Below, in pieces: positions 34,360 to 46,046 of a DNA stretch of 64,000 nt. Source of the stretch: Nageia nagi (Eukaryota > Pinophyta). The notes beneath the pieces are model-generated. The model did no database searches. It was not told the origin of the DNA and saw nothing but the letters and a program-made list of their open reading frames with translations. Where the stretch lies: contig JBITNC010000001.1 of NCBI GenBank assembly GCA_050084985.1, positions 109,802,001 through 109,866,000 on the forward strand. Reading direction: 5' to 3'. A program made the position numbers and the translations under genes. Numbering within the stretch: the stretch's first letter is position 1; the number at the start of each line of letters is the position of its first letter.

Positions 34360-34800
34360 TAGGAGAGACACCCTCTTTTGCGGAGTTGGAGGCAAAGAGA
34401 AAACACATAGAGAGAGATTATGAAGAAACTATAAACTTTAGTAAAAGATATGAAGATGTTTAATGTAAGTTAGAAGAGGAAGCCAAACTTAAACAAAAGA
34501 ATATGGAACTCAAAGAAAAATAAAATCAAGAGCTTGAAAAACAACGAAAAAATTTTGATAAGGTAAAACAAGAAGTTCGAGATAGTTGGTTACTTCATGA
34601 GAAGTCTCAACAAAATAAAGTACAACCATCTACAACTCTTAGAAATTTAATGCAAGGGCATCATTTACCTTCTAATCTTCCATCATTATCATCTTTATCA
34701 TTGTTATCAAGATCTCCTTCTAATGATGAATCTTATAATTCAAACCTAAAGTCAAAAAAAATACCAATCATAGAAGATACCGAAAACATCCTCAGGGTAG
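34360..34800 (+). pseudogene. E3 gag linker: coiled coil and Ser-rich segment
   Basis: Plus strand reads PSFAELEAKRKHIERDYEET (about 34372), RYEDV, KLEEEAKLKQKNMELKEK and NQELEKQRKNFDKVKQEVRD, a clear coiled coil with two stops where Gln fits. It is followed by QGHHLPSNLPSLSSLSLLSR (about 34650). A frame change near 34770 leads to the gag capsid. Confidence 0.65.
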
Positions 34801-35935
34801 TTGGATAGATAATGAATTAGAGGATGTCATGAAGGATTTCATGAATAAAGAAATGAACATATCAAGGTTCAAGAAGTTGACATATGATAATATTTGCAAT
34901 GAATCCATCCATCCAAGTGTCCCTAAGAAGAAATTACCTTACAACTTTGAAATGCCTAAGATAATTCCTTTTACAGGAAATAAGGATCCTAAGGAATATT
35001 TAAGGTGGTTTAAGTTTTCAAATTACCTAATTTATAATGATGAGGACTTGATGATACATTTTTTCCCCATGACACTTGTAGCCCAAGCCTTGGAATGGTA
35101 TAATAATTTACCATGACATAGTATTTATTCATTTTCTCAATTGGTAAACTTGTTCTTACAACATTTTAGGATTTATATCAAAGAGGAATCTTCTATTATA
35201 GATCTTGTAGAACTAAAAAAATCTCAGAATGAATCAATTATTGACTTTGTTTCATGATGGAAGGATATACTCTATGGCATGCCCTATACCTTACCTCAAG
35301 AGGAGTTAGTTAAATTATTTAGTAAAAATTGTTTAAGGCCTATAGCTAGTATATTACAAATCCAATGATATAATACTCTCAAAGAAGTTATTGCTCAAGC
35401 AGTTATAATTGAGAAGGTCAAGATTAAATACGGTGAAATAAAAATTACAAGAAAAGAAAAATATAACAAAAATGAGTATTGTAATTATCACCATCAAAAA
35501 GGTCATAGTACAAAAAATTGTCTAGCATTGAGAAATAGAACTCAAAATTCAATCAAAGATAATAACTTGGAAGTTGAAGACCATACTTCTATTTCAAATC
35601 AAAATTTAAAAAATTATCAAGACTCACTTCCTTCATATCAAGTAAATACAGTATCTACTATACCTAATTATAGTCAAGTGACACCCACTTGGAATCCAAG
35701 TAATCAACCTATTATAAGAATAGTTGGAGTTGATATTGGAACTCAAAACATACAAGAAAAACAAATTGATATATCATATAATCAAAAATCCAAAATACAA
35801 GTTCCTCCATTGATACATAAGCCTATAATTTCTTTTTATGACCATCAGAGACAACCAAACAAGGGACTTAAAGGGTTAGATCCACCTCTCCATGTCATTA
35901 GTAAAGTAAATGGTAAATTGTTAAGAGGATATTAA
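34801..35935 (+). pseudogene. E3 gag capsid and zinc knuckle
   Basis: Continuous in one frame apart from a few point stops. Landmarks are KKLPYNFEMPKIIPFTGNKD (about 34930), PKEYLRWFKFSNYL, FFPMTLVAQALEWYNNLP (to 35115), SFSQLVNLFLQHFRIYIKEE, KKSQNESIIDFVS and KLFSKNCLRPIASILQIQ. The zinc knuckle YCNYHHQKGHSTKNC (about 35475-35520) keeps C, H and C positions. Stops at 35116 and 35258 are TGA where CGA would fit. The E1 gag (50450-51105) is clearly related along its length. The tail 35528-35935 is Gln/Asn/Ser-rich linker. Gag would form the particle and bind RNA. Confidence 0.85.
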
Positions 35936-36384
35936 TAGATTAAGGGTCAGATGTTAATATCACATCTACATTAGCATATCACAAATTGAATCTTCCCTTC
36001 TCTCATATTTCTTTACCATCATTACAAATAAAGTCATTTAATAATGCCTTATGTTCAACAATAGGGTCAATAGTGTTACCCATCACCATTGGATGTAAGA
36101 TGATACAAACATCATTATATATCATTGAAGGGAACATTGAACAATATAATATTCTTTTAGGTAGACCATGGATTCAAGAAATGGAATATGTCCCATATAC
36201 ATTTCATGGTTGTGTAAAATACATTCATGAGGGAGTACTCCATTGTGTACGAAGAGATGAAAATCCATACTCACATTATAATATTACAAAATCATCGAAA
36301 ATGAAACCTCCTATGCAAAAGTCAAAGGGGAAATCATCATCCATCTCTACTAGGCAAGGGCATAATCATAAAGATATGAGATGA
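35932..36384 (+). pseudogene. E3 aspartic protease
   Basis: One base out of frame with gag, the text reads LID, stop, GSDVNITSTLAYHKLNL (from 35932). The catalytic D-S/T-G triad has its middle codon turned to TAA, probably from TCA. The open part from 35986 has LPSLQIKSFNNALCSTIGSI, VLPITIGCKMIQTSLYIIEG and the second signature YNILLGRPWIQEMEYVPYTF (about 36150), then HGCVKYIHEGVLHCVRRDE. Length and order fit a plant Ty3/gypsy protease. Its activity is lost through the active-site stop and frameshift. Confidence 0.85.
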
Positions 36385-36610
36385 AAATCAAAATCCAAAG
36401 ATGATTACAATGATGGAATGCAATCATTGAAACAACCTAAGAGGGTGGTAGATCATATAATGAAAGAAAACCTAAAGCCTAAGTTAATAAAATATGATAA
36501 GTATGGACATCATGTTTATCATCATCAATTGGGGCATGATACTAAACATTGCCACCAATTAAATCATGCCCTTCATGATTTGATGGATGATAGATGACTT
36601 GAAGTAGATA
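36385..36610 (+). pseudogene. E3 second gag-type zinc knuckle downstream of protease
   Basis: After a basic Ser/Lys-rich tail (KSKSKDDYNDGMQSLKQPKR, RVVDHIMKENLKPKLIKYDK) comes HHVYHHQLGHDTKHCHQL (about 36508-36562), then NHALHDLMDDR. This has the spacing of the gag knuckle at 35475 and of Tat-type gag knuckles in general, with the first Cys changed to Tyr or lost. A knuckle after the protease is not the usual place. Confidence 0.6.
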
Positions 36611-39600
36611 TACCTTTATTAATAGATAACAATTTACATCATATACAAAATACATACATACATTCCAAACAATTAAACAATGATGAATTATGTTATTTGC
36701 ATAAGGATATTCAATCTCCTTCACATCGTTCACATTGGGGCAGTTGTCCCCCATCTTACTTTTGATCTCCTCATGTATTACATAGATCACATTGGGGCAA
36801 TTTCCCTCCATCATCAAAAAAAAAAATCATTAAAACATGATTTAGAAATCACACAAACATCAAAATATGATTAAAAACTAAAATGATCATATCCAATTTT
36901 GAAATAGGTTATAATATGTTTATTGCATTTCCATGCCTTCCCCTTTTTCCACCTCATATTCATCCCCCATTATGTTGGAATATTTGAGTATCATATTATA
37001 TTCTAACGATTCATCAAGGCATATATACTATACATTATCCATGATCACTTCCATACCATTTTACAAATATGATTAATACTTATTATAAAACAAATAGTTT
37101 ATGAAATTAATATTCTTATTGACTTTACCCACCTTCATAATGAAATTCTTGAAACTTTGGATGATAAACAAACATGACTATGATACACTTAAGGTTATTA
37201 TGGACTCATACACATTTTCACATTTAAATAATCTTAAAACAATCAAGAATGAGGTGTTACTAGAGCATGATTTCAAGCGAAAGTATTACATGTTCATCCT
37301 ATTATTCGCTTCATCTCAAACCCAAGAATCATTTGATAGTTTTATAAAAAAAAAAAAGAGAGAGAGGTGAAAAGAGATGAAAAAAGTCAAAAAAAAAAAT
37401 TACTATATCATATCAATGATTCTTGGGTGATTACAATATCCTCTACCAGGGCTATGGATGCCTGACTGGCAGTAGAGCAAGGTTGTAGTGGGATCGAAGG
37501 GTTAATCCTCATTGGGGCTATGGATGCATGTCTAGCAATGGGGCATACCTTACAAGTGGTGACATGTCCATATTGGTTAGTGACCTTCTTTCCTATGGAC
37601 CTCTATATGTTTCATATGGATGAACTAGCTTATATATTTTATGCTCTTGTGACATTTAGTTTGAGATTGTCTAGAGATGGAAATAAACATCATTGCACAC
37701 ACATGAGTCTATGATAATTTTAAGAACATCATGAATTTGTTTTGTATCATCTAAATAAGGAAAAATCTAATGGTGATTGGTTAATATGGTCAACTTGAAT
37801 ATTATGATCATTACATTTCTTCATCATCCCATGCCTCCATCCCATACTATTTATTATTACATAGTAATTAATATTACACTTATATTTATCAATGCCTTGA
37901 TGAGTTGATTAGTATATCTCTCTAAATACTCAATACATCCTATGTCCATTCATTTGTTATACTATTTTCATATTAACATCCACCACCCCATACACATTAT
38001 ACTATACCAACTTTCATATTTTATTATCCAACATCCATATATTTTCTAATCTATCTTTATCAATTGTTAAATTGGAGGTGCTTCCATATTATTTGAGAAA
38101 AAGAGCGAGTAATTGCTCTCCCCATTAATATGGGAGTCAACATTGTTGTTGTTAAAACCTTTTTCTTATATTCTTATCTACAAGTTTAAGCAAGAAATTG
38201 CCCTTAGTAGATTGATAAAAGTCAACCCTAGAACATTGTTAAATTTCATAGCTTCCATTATTCTTTGGGATCAAGAATAAGAAATTGTTCTCCCCATTGA
38301 ATTGGAATTCAATGTTCTTTTCCTATCATATCCCATCCATTTCAACCCCTAGAACATTGTTAAAAAGCTTCCATCATTCCTTGGGATCGAGAGTAAGAAA
38401 TTGCTCTTCCCTTAGAATTAGAAGTTGATGTTCTTCTTCCCTTTCCATTCATTATCATATACCCATAAATTGAATGGGTGTTACATCTTGTTACATATCC
38501 TTTGTACATGTTATCATAAAATAAAAAGTATTAGTAACCAAATTTAGTAAATGATACAATCTAATACTATAATTTTCCAAATCATTATCCTTAAATTTGA
38601 AGATATTTAAGAAAATCAAAATCAACATCGATTATTGAAATAACAATAAAACTAATAACAATAATCGAAGTACTTATTCGAACTTAGAGATACACCATCA
38701 ATGTGTAGCACATCAAAGTACATTCATGATTAAAGTTTAATAATCATGCTTTTAAGTTTCTTAAGAATGAATAATAAAATACATAATATATATCATTTAT
38801 CAATATGTCGATCTTTGTAGCAAACTTGATTTTGTATCACCATCTCGATAAATGAGGTAAAATGCATTTGTCTTATTTTCAAGTCTTGTTCAACAAAAAA
38901 CCCCAATCATGGAAAAACATGTTTCTAATGATTTTTGCAAGAAATGATAATGAAACCCATCTTGCTAGGGCAAATAGCAAAATTATCAAACATTAAAATG
39001 TTATCTGCTTTGAAAAGACTCCATGTCACATACATGCTAATGGCAAAGAGCCTATGGAATAAAGTGTTCCATAAAATAGCATATGTAGGCAAGCATGAGT
39101 ACCTAGTAATGTGTAGAACTTGTTTTCAAAATACTTTGATTGTGAAAATTCAAAAAGTTTATGTTTGATCATAATTTGGGGCAACTATGATTGTCCATGA
39201 CCCAAAGCAAATCATTTGCCTCTACCATCAACCAACAAAATCAAGATTTAAAATATTCGTACATAAGTTGATAAACTCAAGTGTATGAGTCTTGAATTAA
39301 CCACTTACCAACCTCAAGTATATTATCACCTACTTATGAGTATAGTGGTATTTGTATAAGTCTACAATGATAACATATTAGTTTGTTTGTATCTTCTTAA
39401 GATACATGACTATGTTTGCTCACCACATCATGCCAAAGAAAAAAAGATAACCAAATAAACATGCAAACTCGATCATAAATAATTTCATCATGAATCATTG
39501 ATAGGACAAACACCATTTATTTTTTTATGATCTTACAATGAATCATGAACTCCCTAGTTCAAATCATATGTCATGTTATGCATGTTTAGTCATCACTTAT

Positions 39601-41237
39601 TGTTATACATATTTAGGAAACCCTAGTCATCAAAAAACATGATTCCAATGATTTTTGTAAAACCTATTCTTCTAGAGTAATAACATAATAATCAAAATTC
39701 AAATCAGTGCACATAAAGGGGACTTCATGTCATATACCTGACTCGGCTCCATACATTTCCTTGGGGTAAACACAAGACACCCATGTAATGATATATGGAA
39801 ACAAGCCTTTAGTACCTATTTGGTGTACAACCAACATGTGTTCAAAATACTTCAATTGCAAAGCTCAAGAAATCATACTTGGATAATTGGGGTAAATACA
39901 ATTTCCCATGACCTAAAATCAAACCTTATGTTCACCTATAAATGATTGAAACAATAAGGTTAGAATCATTTGTACATTCATCTTACTTGTTCACTAGTTA
40001 ATATGCATTAGTTTTTTGAATAGTCTATCATCATCGTCACTAACATCATTAGTCAGTTCAAAAGGGGCCATAATGCTAAGAAAAGCACCACAATCAAAGT
40101 AAGCCCATGATCACATAGCAATATCATGGCTACATCTCTCTTAAAATGTACCCAAAACATTGTTAATTAGAAAATTGAAAGTTATATGTCTACTCACAAT
40201 TATGATTGCCTATAACCTAAAATAAGATATTTATGCTCAATATGATTCTAAAAGACTTATGCAAAAGATCATCACGAAACCCATTCTATTGGGTTAAAAG
40301 TAGAGAAAAATGAGAAATGACTTGTATATAAAAAATAAGCTTCCTATCACATACTCGCTTCGGCATGCAGAGACAAACTAGAGTCTTATCACGTAACTGC
40401 CATAAACAGCACATAGTATGGAGATAAACACAAGTGAAGTTTTGATATACAACATCACTATCTCAAAATTGTATACATCAAATAAGCTTACCATCACATA
40501 CTCACTTCGGTATGCAGAGACAAACTAGAGTCTTATCATGCAACTACCATAAATAGCACATAGTATGGAGATTGACACAAGTGTAGTTTTGATGTATTAC
40601 AATATCATTTTCAAAATGTATCAATTGCAAAAGTTAAAAAATCATATTCAGTCATGGCAAGGACTATCCTCATGAAAACACCAGATGATATATATATATA
40701 TATATATATATATAATAAGTTTTGATTCAGAGAAGCTATAATTATATCCTACTAAAAGATCTTAAGCTTTATACAAAAAAGATTTTGATGATATTTCTTA
40801 AAAATATCATTAACATTTACAAATATCAAAGGAGATAAAATGTGATGTATCATTGTTACAGGAGATCATCTTGAAACCCCATTGTTAGGACAAAGGACAA
40901 CACCATCAAAACTCATATACTAAAGAAAACTTATATGATACATGTGTGCTTAGACATGCAAAATAACATAATAGAAATGTCTTGCAACTGTCATACAAGC
41001 TCAACACATCGTCATACCAAAAATAGTCACTTCTGAAGTATATTCAAATTTGTTTTCAAAACTACATCAAATGTTAAAAGAAAACACATTTTATCATAAT
41101 TTGATAAATCAAAATTTTGATTCATATAAGAAATTGAGTTAAAACTTATATCATAAAAAAAACAATAATAAGCAATCAAGTAACAAAGCTTCTCATTCTA
41201 TATTTTTGAAATCATCAACCGCATTTTTGGTTGATAA
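36611..41237 (+). other. E3 long non-coding 3' half with repeats
   Basis: No RT, RNase H or integrase motif is readable on either strand. 36611-37440 is AT-rich with a duplicated cacattggggcaattt-like word (36730 and 36789). 37440-37520 has a duplicated ggggctatggatgc word. 38080-38440 holds three diverged units with cttgggatc, gtaagaaattgctct and gttcttttcc words. 38900-41150 consists of diverged units of about 600-700 bp. A TA microsatellite lies at 40688-40713. Confidence 0.7.
38900..41150 (+). repeat. diverged long tandem units in E3 3' region
   Basis: A conserved block (tgaaacccat-ctt-tagg, followed 90-120 bases later by tcacatac-tgctt-g-catg) recurs at about 38945, 39657, 40270 and 40864, spacing 712, 613 and 594. 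Within it a shorter direct repeat of about 147 bp is seen at 40337 and 40484 (cacatactc-cttcgg-atgcagagacaaactaga). E5 carries the same in reverse (62664 and 62812, period 148). Confidence 0.65.
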
Positions 41238-41254
41238 TTGAAAAAGGGGCAAAA
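41238..41254 (+). promoter_or_regulatory. E3 polypurine tract
   Basis: ttgaaaaaggggcaaaa directly before the 3' LTR; E5 has the matching ttcaaaaaggggtaaaa on its minus strand (62178-62194). Confidence 0.75.
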
Positions 41255-42094
41255 TGTAGACACCTAAAAATGTCCCTTTTTAACTAGTAAACATTGAAAT
41301 AATCATAACTCTTGGTGATGATATAAAATAGGTTTAAAAACCATATTATTAGATAGCTCTTGTTGAGTACATGCAAAATGAATGGTCACATGACCCCTTT
41401 TCAATAAAAATTGGCTATTTGGCGATCATGTTAATATTGTTATAAAAATTTTAAACCAATCACCGGTGACCCAAAATAAACGCCAGCATTTTAGGATGGT
41501 CATCGGCATCTGCCTAGTAATCGCTAGTGACTCTATAACAGCCAAACAAAAACCAAAAATAATAAAAGAAACTTTTAATGTCTCATTCTTCCAAGATGCG
41601 GTGGATAGAGAGGGTCAGTTATGACCTACGATGGCTTTTCACTCCCCCTTACCAGCCTTGGAAAATCTCACCCAAAATCTATAAATACAAGCCAATACAA
41701 AGCAATATGGGCCCCATTTTTGAAGTAGGATAATGCTGCCAAAATCTTGTGAGCTCATACCTTTTCATTATTTTATGCTAGTTTCAATTTAATACATGTC
41801 ATACATAGATGCTTTGATGTTATTATCTTTTGCATGTGTGTAGGATTTAAAGGTTGTCCATATCAAGGAGAGAAGCAAGCAAATAAAAAATAATGAAGAT
41901 CTAATACTCTCATTTTGGCAAATGGCATTTGTAAAAGTCCCTTCCAAGGGCAAATTGTATTTTGAACTAAAAATCAATATCAATTTACAATTACAACGTT
42001 TCGACCTATTTTACATAATTTGAGGTTCAGTGAAAATCTAAGAATAATTGTATTTTATGTTATTCTACATTCCAGCTCTATTTTCACTATAACA
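41255..42094 (+). repeat. E3 3' LTR
   Basis: 840 bp, co-linear with 30853-31692 over its whole length, TG...CA ends intact (tgtagacacc, ctataaca). Confidence 0.9.
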
Positions 42095-43060
42095 TTATGC
42101 TAACATGGCCCCTAGGGCATTCATGATTACTAAAACATAAAGGAATAGACTCCTTTCTAAATCATAAGGTGCTAATATAGGAGGATTATTGAGATATCTT
42201 TTGATATTATCTAGAGATCTTTGAAATTTATTATCCTAAATGAATTTCTCATCCTTTTTAGTAAATGAGAAAAAGGTATTGTCATGCATGCTAGTTATGG
42301 AATGAACCTTACCAAAACTACTTCTCAAGTATTTTAGGTTTCTAAGAGGTGGTAGATCAATAATGGTTGGAACTTTATTAAGATCCACCTCAATACCTCT
42401 ACATGATATAATGAAACTTAGTTTACTTGATGATACCCCAAATGTACACTTTTGAGGTTGTAACTTCAACTTATACTTTCTCATTCTCTAAAAAATATCC
42501 CTTAAATGTGAAATGTGATCATCTTTGGCTATGTATTTGGCTATATATCATCAATATATACCTCAAGAAATTCATTTGGAACATGCTTACCATAGCTATC
42601 TGATAGGTTGCACCTGCATTCTTTAGACCAAAAGGCATCCCCACCCAACAAAATGTGCCCCAAGGAGTAACAAAAATTTGTCTTATGTTGGTCCTTGTTA
42701 TTTATACTTATCTAATTGTATCCAAAAAAACCATCCTTTAAAGATAAAATTTCATGATCTGCTATTGAATATACATTCATATCAATGTTAGGAAAAGAAA
42801 AGGCATCTTTGGAACATACCTTATTGATATCCATGAAATTTGTACATCTTATCTCACCATTAGGCTTAGCTATAGCAATAATGCTAGATATATAAGGGGA
42901 ATAATAAATATGAATAATGAAACCACTAGCAAGATACTTCTCAATTTCTTTTTTAATAGTAAGAACAAATCTAGGATGCATTTTCCTAGGCTTTTATTAA
43001 ACAGGCTTGACATTTTCATTGATAACTAGGTTATGTGTGATAAAATCAAGATCAAGACTA
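42095..43060 (-). pseudogene. E2 reverse transcriptase
   Basis: From about 43010 the minus strand reads KPRKMHPRFVLTIKKEIEKY, SGFIIHIYYSPYISSIIAIA and KPNGEIRCTNFMDINKVCSK (fingers and first catalytic region). Next are DAFSFPNIDMNVYSIADHEI, KDGFFGYNQI and NNKDQHKTNF, with a short frame disturbance around 42660. The catalytic motif VYIDDI follows (YIDD at 42547-42558), then MRKYKLKLQPQKCTFGVSSS, LSFIISCRGIEVDLNKVPTI and NPPILAPYDLERSLFLYVLV, ending NALGAMLA where E3 entered. This is the standard Ty3/gypsy RT in order; point stops and one frameshift disable it. It copies element RNA to DNA. Confidence 0.88.
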
Positions 43061-44129
43061 GGCATATTAGAATAAGACCAAAAAAAGATGTTAGAAAATT
43101 TAAACAGCATTAGGTGGTACCTCTCTTATTCTTATAGAGTTAACTAACCTCCTATTTTGGTCAATTATGGGTCCTCTTGGGTATTGATATTGACTTTTAC
43201 TATTCCTTAGTAAGGCAAGATATTTCATCACTAAGTTGGGGGGCATAGGTAATGCCCCTAGTATTATAATATATACATAATTTATGCAAAATTCCTCACC
43301 AAAATAAGCCTAATGTCATAAGAACCATGTTGCACACCTATTTTCACTATATTTGAGGAACTCACTCCATACGCCTAGCTTCTCAAGGATAGCATCACTA
43401 GTTTGAATGAAGTCCACTTGAACCAAAGCCATAGGTTGTAGAATGGATTTGCATAATAGGCATATAACTTCTCCATAGATCCAATTATCATTATGCAATG
43501 CAACCACTCATCCCAAATATCTATAATATGGTCCTAACTACTACTAGTAGTTGCTTGATGAATGGCAGGTGATGGTGGGAAAGATGTAGAGGTTTTAAAT
43601 CCAATGCCTTTTTTCCTTTTGTGCTGAATATCATTCAAAATAGGTTATATGATACCCTACTCATATTAGCCTAATCCTTTTCTACCATATTGATATTTTT
43701 GCATATAATGGTTAGTGAAAGTAGAATCAATGTTATTGAAATGTAGACTTAACATTTTAGGTGGGGGTTGAGAAGTATATGTCCTACTATCTATCATTAA
43801 CATAATGTTTTCCTCATTTTTCATGATATAGGGGTTGGATGTCCTTGATAGCTTCAAAATCCTCCTTAGTGATAGAGAAACAAAACTCAAACTTATCCTC
43901 CTCCAAGAGATAATACTAGATTTCAAGGACAAAAAGGGGTTTCCTAAGCTCTCCTAGATGTCTATCTCTAGAATCCTATATGTTCCCATACTTACCTCTT
44001 ATAGATTTATTTCTATCATAGGTGTTGGATTAGTCCCCTCATCTTCAACCAAATCTTGAGGTAACCAAAACCTTTCAATATATTGACACACATCTATAGG
44101 ATTGTTCTCTACATGATTAGTTACCTATT
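43061..44129 (-). other. E2 protease-RT spacer
   Basis: The minus strand holds broken reading such as the Ser/Leu-rich stretch 43932-43666 and 43507-43316 (MVALHNDNWIYGEVICLLCK), without recognisable domain. It is probably the polyprotein linker between protease and RT. Confidence 0.45.
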
Positions 44130-44500
44130 TTCCTTTATGCATAAACTTGATAGAATGATGCAAAGTAGAAGTGATAGCCATAATATTATGAATCCATGGC
44201 CTTCCATGCAAATATTATATGGCATATTTATTTAAAAAATATAAACCTTTTGTTCAATAGATTTATCACCTACTTCAATAGGCATGGTGACATAACCAAT
44301 GCATTCCCTTTGAGTATTATCAAATACTTTAATGCTAATTATTATTCTTTGCATTTTGGCATATATGGAAGGAAAATACTTTTGCAACAAAATAGTAGAG
44401 AAAATATTTAAATTATTTCCAATATCAATCAAATCCTTTTTAATAGGAATGTTATCAATATTAACATCGATATACAAGAATAAATTATTTTCAATCACAT
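44130..44500 (-). pseudogene. E2 aspartic protease
   Basis: The open stretch 44498-44232 has LYIDVNIDNIPIKKDLIDIG followed by NNLNIFSTILLQKYF, with the active-site triplet read as D-I-G instead of D-T/S-G. It continues RECIGYVTMPIEVGDKSIEQ, then past stops to LHGRPWIHNIMAITSTLHHS and IKFMHKGK (about 44200-44130), the second protease block. Order and length fit Ty3/gypsy protease. The Thr-to-Ile change fits a C-to-T mutation. Confidence 0.8.
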
Positions 44501-45100
44501 CTTCACTAGGAAATTAATTATCTTGAAAAGAAAGAATGTTACATGCTAATTCAATTTTAAGATTAGCTACTAACTCAATAAATTTGTAAATAAGGATATT
44601 CAAATAAAATTCATTTTTCTTTAATACATCAAATAAAGCATTCCTATGATCAATTAACAATTGCAAGAGTTCAAAAATACTTATCTTGGCATGTGTTGCC
44701 TTTAATTGCTTTAGCAGGTTTTGTGAATTAGAAGTGCATGGAACTTTTATTCACTCAATAGTGGATTATGGACATGCCCTTTATGTCTTCATCTTCTAGT
44801 ATCATTTTAGAGTTCTTCATTAAATATGACATTCACCAAAAGCTATTATTTATCTTCTATATCAACTACATGGGCCTCATAATGTATTTTTCCATCATCC
44901 AATATTTTTTACAACTATTTTCATAAGACCATGAAAGAGTCTATCTTATGACCTTTGACCTTGTGATAATAAAATTTTTTTGCTTCATTGTACAAAATAG
45001 GTTTATCAACATGTGGATCTAATTCTATTTTTGGATGAGGTTTAATAAGTCTCTTCTGTAGGCACTCTTTGAACATCATAATAGGAGTAATAGGTAACTA
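44501..45100 (-). other. E2 gag-protease linker
   Basis: Decayed coding-like sequence with no clear domain. The zinc knuckle expected here is not readable with confidence. Confidence 0.4.
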
Positions 45101-45990
45101 GTAGTTCTTGAATTATTACTTATATTCACTCTTTTATATTTCCTTAAATGGTAGTTATTTAATAGCATGGACATTTTTTTATTCTTTCTTATGATACCAA
45201 AATCCATTTGATTCTTTGCTAGGGTTTCCATATTTTAGGTCACCCATCAGAACTAAGCATCTATCATTTTGTGTAAGTCTACTGATAATCTCTATAAATG
45301 GTAAGGTCATGTAATGTAGGGCTTGAAATCTTAGTTTAGGGTTTATATAGTACATGAACATGGACATTACATAGTTTTTGGATAAGGGTTCAAGAACCAT
45401 GCTCCAAATTTGTTGAAATCTTTGGAAAAACTTGTTAAATCTTTCATTTGGACCTTAGATAGTAATAACTAGATTTAAAACTATCATTTGTCTAGGACCA
45501 TGATATTTAAAGTGGATATAGAATTTTAAAATGATTTGTACATAGAAATTAATAGATTTAGTAGATAGAGAGAAGTACCAATTAAGTGCATCACCTCCAA
45601 ACCTAATAGGGAGATATTTAGCCATGAGATTGTCATTCACCCCAAAATTCAACTCAAATTTCATTTTGAAAGCCTTGATATAGGCCATATGATCTCCTTA
45701 CTAATTATATGTGTTGAAAATAGGTTCCAATTCTAAGTCAGGTTCCCTTATGTTACAAATCTCATCACATAGAATATTCAAATCCCAAGACATATATAGT
45801 GTAGTACCATAAGATGAATGATTACCCCCAATGTTAGAGGCATCACTTCACTCTTCATTTCCATAAAGAATCTTCTTCATATTAGCTTTGGTGGTCTCAT
45901 TAAAGCTAATTACCATGGAAACAAAATTAGTGGATTCCATGAATGAAACACTTAGAAAATCAATATTAGTCCTATCCAAAAACCTAGGGT
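45101..45990 (-). pseudogene. E2 gag
   Basis: Minus strand from about 45985 reads FMESTNFVSMVISFNETTKA and NMKKILYGNEE. Next come DHMAYIKAFKMKFELNFGVN, DNLMAKYLPIRFGGDALNWY, FSLSTKSINFYVQIILKFYI and HFKYHGPRQ (45688-45480), then PNERFNKFFQRFQQIWSMVL, EPLSKNYVMSMFMYYINPKL and EIISRLTQNDRCLVLMGDLK (45400-45200). This is the retrotransposon gag fold: A-LNWY in the middle and an F-R-F repeat after it. It differs clearly from the E1/E3 gag, so E2 belongs to another Tat-type family. Confidence 0.78.
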
Positions 45991-46028
45991 TTTGGAGTAA
46001 CTAGTGAAGGATAATGTGATGCATCAAA

Positions 46029-46046
46029 AATAAGTTTGGTTCACCA
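46029..46046 (-). promoter_or_regulatory. E2 primer-binding site candidate
   Basis: On the minus strand tggtgaaccaaacttatt starts with TGG at the edge of the 5' LTR. The tRNA is not assigned. Confidence 0.4.

Larger units (their letters stand above)
30853..42094 (+). mobile_element. E3: gag-protease-only LTR element inserted in E2 pol
   Basis: Plus-strand element with two 840-bp LTRs (30853-31692, 41255-42094) that start TGTAGACACC and end TAACA. Flanks ctatg (30848-30852) and ttatg (42095-42099) form a near-perfect 5-bp duplication. It holds a primer-site candidate, a repeat-bearing leader, a long N-terminal frame, gag with zinc knuckle, protease and a second knuckle. About 4.6 kb without coding domains then lead to a polypurine tract. 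No RT, RNase H or integrase is readable. A second copy of its 3' end is E5. Its LTRs are the most alike of the nested set, fitting its innermost place. Confidence 0.9.

Noticed and set aside
38900-41150. CRISPR-like array from recurring words
   Set aside because: Units are long, degenerate and irregular, in a plant retroelement; no short identical repeats with unique spacers.
41789-41983. 64-codon minus-strand open frame in the E3 3' LTR, also open in the E5 LTR (61449-61643)
   Set aside because: It lies within the LTR, and the similarity is explained by LTR homology. The 5' LTR copy is not equally open. No domain.
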